Source: JAAYKS01 sp964479435
GTDB taxonomy: Bacteria > Bacillota > Clostridia > Saccharofermentanales > UBA5734
DNA length: 30,440 nucleotides
NCBI GenBank assembly: GCA_964479435.1
Contig: CAYZME010000013.1
Span: 1 to 30,440, forward strand
Direction: 5' to 3'
The notes beneath the pieces were generated by a model. The model saw only the letters and a program-made list of their open reading frames with translations. It ran no database searches and was not told the origin of the DNA. Below are positions 24,648 to 30,440 of the stretch, one piece after another. Both the position numbers and the translations under genes were made by a program. Numbering within the stretch: position 1 is the first letter of the stretch; each line of letters starts with the position of its first letter.

Positions 24648-27016
24648 CACTCGATGACTTCAATGGCGGCCAGCTCGCCAAACAACTGCTCACGTGCGGC
24701 GTCGCGCTGCTCGCGGGTGCCCGTCAACACCGGGTCGATCATCCGCGACCAGAGGCGGGCGAGCGTGATGTTGGGCATGACGGTGACGCGCGCCACCATG
24801 CTGTCGACGATCTGTTCGGGGATATACTTTTTCATCACGGCGACGGCGCGGGCGTCCTGGATCAGGTTGGACATCGAGCCGTGTGGGGTATAGGCGTACG
24901 GGTTATGCGCCACCAGGCGGAAACGCCCGGTCAGGTGGATGTCGCGCGAGGAGGTGCCCACGCGCACCTGGTAATAACCCGGTTCGGCGACCCAGTTGCG
25001 CAGCCGCCCGTCATAGCTGGCCAGGGCGGCGACGTCCAATTTCAATTCCACATCGACGCTTTCGCCCGCCGGAACCCAAATTTTCTGAAAGGTTTTCAAT
25101 TCCTGCACTGGCTTGCGCAGGGTGGATTTCTCGTCGTGCAGATACAGCTGGATCACTTCTTTGCCATCTCGGGTTCCGGCATTGGTCACGCGGACGCGCA
25201 CCGTGAGCGTGTCGCTTTCCCGGGTATCCCAGACTGCCGATGACAACCGTAGATCGGACAACTCGAAACGGGAGTACGACAGGCCGTGCCCAAACGCAAA
25301 CAACGGCTCGATGCCTTTGGTGTCGTAGTAGCGGTACCCGACAAAGATCCCTTCGCTGTACCAGGATTCCCCGGCCTCGCCCGGATAACTGAGGTAGGCG
25401 GGGGTATCTTCGTAGCGTCTGGGGTAGGTCAGCGGCAGCTTGCCGGAGGGGTTCACCTGACCGAGCAGGATGTCGACGGCGCCTTCGCCCCCGCACATGC
25501 CGGGGATGAAAAGGCACAAGATGGCGTCCAGGTCGTCGATGTAGGCGCGCAGATCCACCGGGTTAGCGATGTTGAGAATGGCCACCACCGGCTTGTTTTT
25601 GGCCCGCGCCGCGGCGATGGCCGCCGCCAATTCCTGTTGGTCCTCCGCCGGCAAAAACATGTCGGGCTGGTCGCGGCCTTCCTGGCCGTTGACACCGACG
25701 GTGACCACCACCGCGTCGGCGTCGTCGGCGACCACGGCAAACTGCGCGTGCGCGGCCCCCAGGCGTCGGACCAGCTCGGGGTAGATGTGGGTGACCTGGT
25801 CCGAGACCACTTCGGCGCTGCCCTGGCCACAAAAGATCAGTTCTTTGGATTTGGCGCCAAACACGCCCACACGCGCGTCGGCGCGCAAAGGCAGGACGCC
25901 GTTGTTTTTGAGCAACACCGCCCCTTCGGCGACGTCACGGTAAGCGGCGGCGTGTGAATACGCGCGATCGAGGCGCAGATGTCGCCGCCCGTTGAAGGCC
26001 GGCGAGGCGACGATGACCCGGAGCATGCGGCGTACGGCGTCGTCGATGGTCGCCATCGGCAGGTCGCCGGACCGGACGGCCTCATACAGCGCGTCGATGC
26101 GGGGCGGGTGTGGCTGTTGCAGGTCGTTGCCGGCGTTGAGCGCGTCCACCTGGTCGTACACCGCGCCCCAATCGGATGTGACCGCGCCCTCAAATCCCCA
26201 CTCGCCTTTGAGTATCTCGCGCAGCAACCAGGGGTTTTGCGCGCAGGGCAAGCCGTTGATTGAGTTGTACGCGCTCATCACGGTCATGCCCTGTCCTTCC
26301 ACGACACAGGCTTTGAAACCGGGCAAGTAGATTTCATGCAAGGCGCGTTCGGAAATGATCTCATTGATCCCGCTGCGCTCGGTCTCCTGGTTGTTGGCGG
26401 CAAAATGTTTGATGTTGGCGACCAGTCCCTCCTCCTGGACCCCTTTGACCAGTTCGGGCGCGAGGGTGGCGGCCAGACAGGGATCTTCGGAATATCCTTC
26501 AAACAAACGCCCGTAACGCGGGTCGCGGTGGATGTTGACATTGGGAGAGCCGAGGATGACATCCATCTGGAAGGCGTCGCATTCGCGGGCCAGCGCCCGC
26601 CCGGTCAGACGTACGGTTTCGGGGTCCCAGGTGGCGCCCAGCAACATGCCGGGGGGAAAGACGCCGGGGAACTGGCCGTCGGGCAACCAGTTTTCATGGA
26701 TTTCCGCCAAAAAGGCGTCGATGACTTCCTGCATATCCGCGGGCACCGACTCGGGGTGCATCAGCATCTGATGGAAGCCGCGAATGGCGTTGGGCGCCGG
26801 GGTCGAGGTCGGGAGCTTTTCGGCGTTGTCGTGCAGGTGATGGTTGAAGTTGGGGCCCGTGCCGCCGTCCATCGCGCAGATGGCGGGGATCCCCAGCCGT
26901 TCGATCGCATGGGTCATGGTGTGGTTGCGCGTCGTGATCAGCTGGAACTTCTCATCGAGCGTGAGCGCGGCGATCACATCCGGGATGTCGTCTTGGGATC
27001 GTAAATAAGCTGCCAT
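24647..27016 (-). CDS. Beta-glycosidase, GH3 (beta-glucosidase/beta-xylosidase type)
   Basis: The 789-residue enzyme has the full GH3 layout: an N-terminal TIM barrel with VNIHRDPRYGRLFEGYSEDP and KHFAANNQETERSG; the nucleophile Asp282 in VTSDWGA; the alpha/beta sandwich domain with VFGAKSKELIFCGQGSAEV; and an Fn3-like domain with VTNAGTRDGKEVIQLYL. A further 80 or so residues follow, beginning PHGSMSNLIQDARAVAVMKK. No signal peptide, so it should hydrolyse imported oligosaccharides. GAGGAG lies seven bases before ATG 27016; the ATG at 27034 overlaps no ribosome site. It is divergent from the AEC permease and coupled to the MGMT-type gene. Its sugar specificity cannot be read here. Confidence 0.94.
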   Translation of the reverse strand: MAAYLRSQDDIPDVIAALTLDEKFQLITTRNHTMTHAIERLGIPAICAMDGGTGPNFNHHLHDNAEKLPTSTPAPNAIRGFHQMLMHPESVPADMQEVIDAFLAEIHENWLPDGQFPGVFPPGMLLGATWDPETVRLTGRALARECDAFQMDVILGSPNVNIHRDPRYGRLFEGYSEDPCLAATLAPELVKGVQEEGLVANIKHFAANNQETERSGINEIISERALHEIYLPGFKACVVEGQGMTVMSAYNSINGLPCAQNPWLLREILKGEWGFEGAVTSDWGAVYDQVDALNAGNDLQQPHPPRIDALYEAVRSGDLPMATIDDAVRRMLRVIVASPAFNGRRHLRLDRAYSHAAAYRDVAEGAVLLKNNGVLPLRADARVGVFGAKSKELIFCGQGSAEVVSDQVTHIYPELVRRLGAAHAQFAVVADDADAVVVTVGVNGQEGRDQPDMFLPAEDQQELAAAIAAARAKNKPVVAILNIANPVDLRAYIDDLDAILCLFIPGMCGGEGAVDILLGQVNPSGKLPLTYPRRYEDTPAYLSYPGEAGESWYSEGIFVGYRYYDTKGIEPLFAFGHGLSYSRFELSDLRLSSAVWDTRESDTLTVRVRVTNAGTRDGKEVIQLYLHDEKSTLRKPVQELKTFQKIWVPAGESVDVELKLDVAALASYDGRLRNWVAEPGYYQVRVGTSSRDIHLTGRFRLVAHNPYAYTPHGSMSNLIQDARAVAVMKKYIPEQIVDSMVARVTVMPNITLARLWSRMIDPVLTGTREQRDAAREQLFGELAAIEVIE

Positions 27017-27111
27017 GTGTCTTCTCCTCTTCATTCTCAGATGTCTCTATTGTGCCACTTTTTCGCCCAACGGGCATGTGGGCCGCCGGGGACAAACGCA
27101 GGGCGATCGGG

Positions 27112-27117
27112 TATGAT
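27112..27117 (+). promoter_or_regulatory. -10 element upstream of the AEC permease
   Basis: TATGAT at 27112-27117 matches the form used by other genes in the window. A start near 27125 rules out the ATG at 27052 as the permease start. The -35 is weak. Confidence 0.4.
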
Positions 27118-27177
27118 GCCAAAGATGGGCCGCTTCGTTCCGCATTGCGGCTGGCCCGAAGGAGTGTGCGAGCGCGC

Positions 27178-28149
27178 GTGGGCAAATATGTATTGTCGAT
27201 CGGGTTGATCGTCGTCGGATTGGCGGTCGGCCAGTGGTTGCGGCATCTGGTTTCTCTCGGCCGGGTCGGCCGCCCGGAAAGCCTGGGTCGGTGGCTGCGC
27301 GTGTCACAAAGGGTGGCATTGCTGGGGCTGAGCCCGCTGGTGACGTTGGGCGCGTTCTGGGGCGCGACGCTGGCGGACGCGCGTTTTGCGGTCCTGCCGT
27401 TTTTGGGGCTGAGCGCGCTGGTGTTGGGCGGCGCGCTGGGGCTGCTGGCTTCGCGCCTGTTGCGCCACGATCGGGCGCAGGCCGGCGCGATGTTTTGCGC
27501 CGCGTCGTTCACCAATCTGGGCAGCTTTGGCAGCCTGATCGGCTTTTTGTTTTTTGGCGAGACGGGTTATGTTGTGGTTTCGTTGTATCGGCTATTCGAG
27601 GAGGCCGCCTACTTTCTGTTGGGGTTTCCCATCGCCAAACGGCACGGGATGCCAGTCGGTGATCGCGGCAGACAGACGCTGCGCACATGGCTGACTGACC
27701 CTTATATCCTCGTTTATTTTGTCTGCATCGCCGGCGGCGTCGCCCTGCGCTTTTCGGGGTGGCGGCGTCCGGCATTCTATCCCGCGCTCAACGCGCTGCT
27801 GGTACCGCTGGTCTCGCTGATTCTGGTCGTGACCACCGGGTACAATATGAAACCGCGGGCGATGCGCGGTTACCTGCGCGCGTGCACGGCGGTCGCCGGG
27901 ATCAAATTCGTGGTCACGCCCCTGGTCGTGACCACGCTGGCCTGGCTGTTGGGCCTGGGCGCCGTCGAGGGCGGCGCCCCGTTGCGCGTCGTATGTGTGC
28001 TGGCGGCGATGCCGCCGGCGTTCTATTCGCTGATCCCGCCGCAAATCTACGGGCTGGACGTCGATCTGGCCAACTCGTGCTGGTTGTTCAACTCCGTCCT
28101 GTTTCTCTTCCTGTTGCCGTTGCTGTACTTCATACAGGGGCTGTTGTAG
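27178..28149 (+). CDS. AEC-family transporter (auxin efflux carrier/organic acid permease)
   Basis: The protein is about 323 residues with eight to ten helices and fits the AEC/Mem_trans family. Typical features are ASFTNLGSFGSLIGFLFFGE in mid-protein, the loop LLVPLVSLILVVTTGYNMKP, and a C-terminal half ending AAMPPAFYSLIPPQIYGLD. Family members carry malate, malonate or other carboxylates, which would suit the nearby malic enzyme. The frame is open back to 27052, but those residues are not hydrophobic and precede the likely promoter. GTG 27178, with AAGGAG 13 bases upstream, is preferred; GTG 27166 is possible. Confidence 0.8.
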   Translation: MGKYVLSIGLIVVGLAVGQWLRHLVSLGRVGRPESLGRWLRVSQRVALLGLSPLVTLGAFWGATLADARFAVLPFLGLSALVLGGALGLLASRLLRHDRAQAGAMFCAASFTNLGSFGSLIGFLFFGETGYVVVSLYRLFEEAAYFLLGFPIAKRHGMPVGDRGRQTLRTWLTDPYILVYFVCIAGGVALRFSGWRRPAFYPALNALLVPLVSLILVVTTGYNMKPRAMRGYLRACTAVAGIKFVVTPLVVTTLAWLLGLGAVEGGAPLRVVCVLAAMPPAFYSLIPPQIYGLDVDLANSCWLFNSVLFLFLLPLLYFIQGLL

Positions 28150-28155
28150 CCGGGA

Positions 28156-28184
28156 GCCGCCGACATCGATGTCGGGCGGCGTTT
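28156..28184. terminator. Hairpin between convergent AEC and reductase genes
   Basis: GCCGCC-GACAT and ATGTC-GGGCGGC (28156-28180) form a stem with one bulge, then GTTTG. It lies between two convergent stops and may act in both directions. Confidence 0.6.
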
Positions 28185-28215
28185 GTGACGGCGTCGCATC
28201 CGCGGAACTCTGGGG

Positions 28216-29229
28216 TCAGAGATACTGTTCGCGGTACAGGCGCAGCTGGGTCTTGAGCAGTTCGTACGGTTTGAGTTCGTAGGGACACTTGGCTTCGCAT
28301 TGGCCGCATTCGGTGCATTGGGTGATGTTTTCCATCGTCGCGCGCCACTCGGGGGTCAGATATGGCGCGGTGACCGAACGTTTCATCAAGTATGAGAGGC
28401 GGGCGGCGATGCTGATCGGAATCCCGACCGGGCAAGGCAGGCAATAGCCGCAACCGCGGCAAAAGCTGCCGGTCAGTTCGGCGCGGTCGCGCTCGATGTC
28501 GGCGCGCAAGCGGTCGTCCATGGTGACCCCTTCGGCCTCATATCGCAAAAAATCCTCCAGTTCGGATGTTTTTTGGATGCCCCAGATGGGCACGACGATA
28601 TCCAGCGACCGCATGTACGCGTAGGCCGCCGCCGCGTTGGACAACAATCCGCCGCTCATGCCTTTCATGGCGATAAAGCCGACGTCATTTTGGCGGCAGG
28701 CGTCGACGACAGCCAGATCGCGCTCATTTGACAAGTAGGAGAGGGGATACTGGACGGTATCGTACAAGCCGCTGTTGGCGGCCGCGATCGCCCGGGTAGC
28801 GTCATGCTGGGTGATGCCGATGTGGCGGATGCGGCCGACATCCCGCATGGCCAGCGCCGCATCGTACAGGCCGTCGGCGCCGCCCGGCCGCGGCAGGAAC
28901 CCGGGGTTGTGAAACTGGTAGATATCGATATAGTCCGTTCGCAGCCGCGCCAGGCTGGTTTCCAGATCCTGGACCAGCCCTGCGCCGGTCTGGGAGGGCG
29001 TCTTGGTGGCCAGGACCAGCCGCGCGCGCTCCAGTCCGGTAAAAGCGGCGCCGATTTTGGCCTCGCTGTCGGAATAGCCCAGGGCGGTGTCAAAAAAGTT
29101 GATCCCGCCGGCAACGGCCCGCAGCAACAGGCGTTTGGCCGCGTCCGGATCGATCCGCTGGATGGGGATGGCGCCAAATCCGGTGCGGGAAACCCGCAGT
29201 CCGGTCCGGCCGAGTGTGACATACTGCAT
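28216..29229 (-). CDS. Aldo/keto reductase with C-terminal ferredoxin-type domain
   Basis: The 337-residue protein has an AKR barrel with the tetrad residues visible in FFDTALGYSDSE (Asp, Tyr), LATKTPS (Lys) and YQFHNP (His). Beyond about residue 250 come two Cys clusters, CRGCGYCLPCPVGIP and CTECGQCEAKCPYEL, predicted to hold two 4Fe-4S clusters. This architecture is known in anaerobes, where it may link ferredoxin to carbonyl or sugar redox chemistry. GGAGG lies before the ATG at 29229. It is divergent from malic enzyme across a gap with two direct repeats. The substrate is unknown. Confidence 0.93.
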   Translation of the reverse strand: MQYVTLGRTGLRVSRTGFGAIPIQRIDPDAAKRLLLRAVAGGINFFDTALGYSDSEAKIGAAFTGLERARLVLATKTPSQTGAGLVQDLETSLARLRTDYIDIYQFHNPGFLPRPGGADGLYDAALAMRDVGRIRHIGITQHDATRAIAAANSGLYDTVQYPLSYLSNERDLAVVDACRQNDVGFIAMKGMSGGLLSNAAAAYAYMRSLDIVVPIWGIQKTSELEDFLRYEAEGVTMDDRLRADIERDRAELTGSFCRGCGYCLPCPVGIPISIAARLSYLMKRSVTAPYLTPEWRATMENITQCTECGQCEAKCPYELKPYELLKTQLRLYREQYL

Positions 29230-29254
29230 GTGATACCTCCGTGGTCGCGATCAT

Positions 29255-29285
29255 GACACAAAACGATTCAGAATAGACACAAAAC
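29255..29285. repeat. Pair of 10-bp direct repeats, possible operator
   Basis: GACACAAAAC occurs at 29255-29264 and again at 29276-29285, exactly 21 bp apart (two helix turns). The pair lies between the reductase start codon and its -10, overlapping the expected transcription start, as a repressor site would. Confidence 0.6.
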
Positions 29286-29286
29286 C

Positions 29287-29295
29287 AGTATATCA
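29287..29295 (-). promoter_or_regulatory. Extended -10 promoter of the reductase gene
   Basis: On the minus strand TGA followed by TATACT (29292-29287) is an extended -10. The -35 is poor. The start would be near 29280. Confidence 0.55.
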
Positions 29296-29301
29296 TGACG
29301 C

Positions 29302-29330
29302 TATACAGGGGGTAGGCTTTCCGTTATGAT
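29302..29330 (+). promoter_or_regulatory. Promoter of malic enzyme gene
   Basis: TATGAT at 29325-29330 is preceded, 17 bp upstream, by TATACA (29302-29307; four of six matches to TTGACA). The ribosome site GGTGGAGGAT follows at 29358-29367. Confidence 0.55.
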
Positions 29331-29376
29331 GTCTAGGGATTCCCAATTTGATCAACCGGTGGAGGATAATAAAAGC

Positions 29377-30440
29377 ATGGACAAACGCGAAATCGCTCTG
29401 CAAAAACACGCGGAATGGCGGGGTAAAGTCGAGGTCGTCGCCCGCGCGAGCGTCGATAACAAAGAATCACTGGCGATCGCTTACACGCCCGGCGTCGCCG
29501 AGCCCTGTCTGGAGATCAGCCGGGATACGGATCTATCTTATCAATACACCCGCCGCTGGAATATGGTGGCGGTCGTGACCGACGGCACCGCCGTTTTGGG
29601 GCTGGGCGACATCGGACCGGAAGCCGGCATGCCGGTCATGGAAGGCAAGTGTGTTTTGTTTAAAGAGTTTGGCGGCGTCGATGCTTTTCCACTATGTATC
29701 CGCAGCAAAGAGGTCGACGAGATCGTCCGCACGATCGAGCTGCTGGCCGGCAGTTTTGGCGGCGTCAATCTGGAAGACATTTCGGCGCCGCGCTGTTTTG
29801 AAATCGAGCGCCGTTTAAAAGAGGTTTGCGATATCCCGATTTTCCACGACGACCAGCATGGCACGGCCGTGGTTACCCTGGCGGCGATGATCAACGCGCT
29901 CAAGTTGGTGGGCAAGGAGCTGGCGACCTGCTCGGTGGTGGTCAACGGCTCCGGCGCCGCCGGCATCGCCGTCACACGCCTCCTGATGGCCATGGGCTTG
30001 CGGGACGTGGTGTTGTGTGACCGCCAGGGGGCCATTTACAAAGGGCGCGCGGGATTGGACGGCGAGAAAGCGCGCATGGCGGAGATTTCCAACTTGCGGT
30101 TAAAAAAAGGCGATATCAAGACCTTGCTGCGCGACGCCGATGTCTTTATCGGCTTGTCCGCCCCCGGTTTATTGACCGCCGCGGATGTGGCGACGATGGC
30201 GCCCGACGCCATCCTGTTCGCGATGGCCAACCCGACGCCGGAAATTTTCCCCGACGAAGCCATCGCCGGCGGCGCGCGGGTCGTGGGCACCGGGCGCAGC
30301 GATTTCCCCAACCAGATCAACAATGTGCTGGCTTTCCCGGGCATCTTCCGCGGCGCGCTCGACGTCCGCGCGTCGGATATCAACGACGCCATGAAGATCG
30401 CGGCGGCCACGGCCATTGCCGGGCTGGTGGCCGACGAGGA
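29377..30440 (+). CDS. Malic enzyme, NAD(P)-dependent (partial, cut by window end)
   Basis: The first 354 codons are present; the frame is open at the window end. This is the short bacterial malic enzyme, which decarboxylates malate to pyruvate with reduction of NAD(P)+. Seen are YTPGVAEPCLEI (with the catalytic Tyr), CVLFKEFGGVDAFPL (catalytic Lys), FHDDQHGTAVV (metal ligands) and the Rossmann motif VNGSGAAGIAV. ATG 29377 follows GGAGG at normal spacing. About 50-100 residues are expected beyond the window. It is divergent from the aldo/keto reductase gene. The cofactor (NAD or NADP) cannot be decided from what is visible. Confidence 0.95.
   Translation, partial: MDKREIALQKHAEWRGKVEVVARASVDNKESLAIAYTPGVAEPCLEISRDTDLSYQYTRRWNMVAVVTDGTAVLGLGDIGPEAGMPVMEGKCVLFKEFGGVDAFPLCIRSKEVDEIVRTIELLAGSFGGVNLEDISAPRCFEIERRLKEVCDIPIFHDDQHGTAVVTLAAMINALKLVGKELATCSVVVNGSGAAGIAVTRLLMAMGLRDVVLCDRQGAIYKGRAGLDGEKARMAEISNLRLKKGDIKTLLRDADVFIGLSAPGLLTAADVATMAPDAILFAMANPTPEIFPDEAIAGGARVVGTGRSDFPNQINNVLAFPGIFRGALDVRASDINDAMKIAAATAIAGLVADE

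Noticed and set aside
27052..27177. Long N-terminus for the AEC permease from ATG 27052
   Set aside because: The residues are not hydrophobic and lie partly upstream of the likely promoter.

Overview
The window is a bacterial chromosome segment with strong AGGAGG-type ribosome binding sites, sigma-70 promoters that often have an extended -10 (TGn plus TACAAT, TATGAT or similar), rho-independent terminators, and a T-box leader in front of pheST. T-box control together with a heterotrophic, glycan-degrading gene set points to Bacillota or Chloroflexota. I cannot place it more precisely from sequence alone. No rRNA, tRNA or CRISPR array was seen.

Region 1 (1-6310) looks like an accessory island with more AT than the rest. 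It opens with two broken transposases that abut near 480-487: an integrase-type transposase tail on the minus strand, carrying a frameshifting 23-bp tandem duplication, and an IS256-type tail on the plus strand. A small secreted peptide follows, resembling the lactococcin 972 type of bacteriocin, with two translationally coupled FtsX/MacB-like permease subunits (779-3545) and no ATPase. Converging on these is an ECF sigma factor gene followed by a single-pass membrane protein with an RCC1-like propeller and a DUF4830-like tail (3600-6130), probably a sigma/anti-sigma or sensor pair. An AT-rich stretch (6131-6310) ends the island.

Region 2 (6321-10995) is a uronate/xylan-side-chain cluster: an Ldh_2-family dehydrogenase, a GH67 alpha-glucuronidase (aguA) and a TIM-barrel sugar isomerase/epimerase, closed by a strong terminator.

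Region 3 (11047-18394) is housekeeping and efflux. A MATE exporter lies divergent from the T-box-controlled pheS-pheT operon. A bidirectional terminator separates pheT from an MsbA-type ABC exporter, whose 5' leader encodes an 18-residue peptide and can form a ribosome-site-masking stem.

Region 4 (18421-27016) contains the most unusual genes: two tandem paralogues, each fusing an NAD(P)-binding Rossmann (NmrA/SDR-like) domain to an (alpha/alpha)6 glycosidase-like domain. Next come a metallo-beta-lactamase-fold hydrolase, a small O6-alkylguanine-DNA alkyltransferase-type protein and a GH3 beta-glycosidase. The alkyltransferase gene is translationally coupled to the GH3 gene and shares overlapping stop codons with the hydrolase gene.

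Region 5 (27112-30440) has an AEC-family permease, an aldo/keto reductase with two 4Fe-4S motifs, and a divergent malic enzyme cut by the window end. Together the genes describe a carbohydrate-fermenting organism handling plant or other glycans and organic acids (malate/pyruvate), next to a possible bacteriocin and sigma-factor island.
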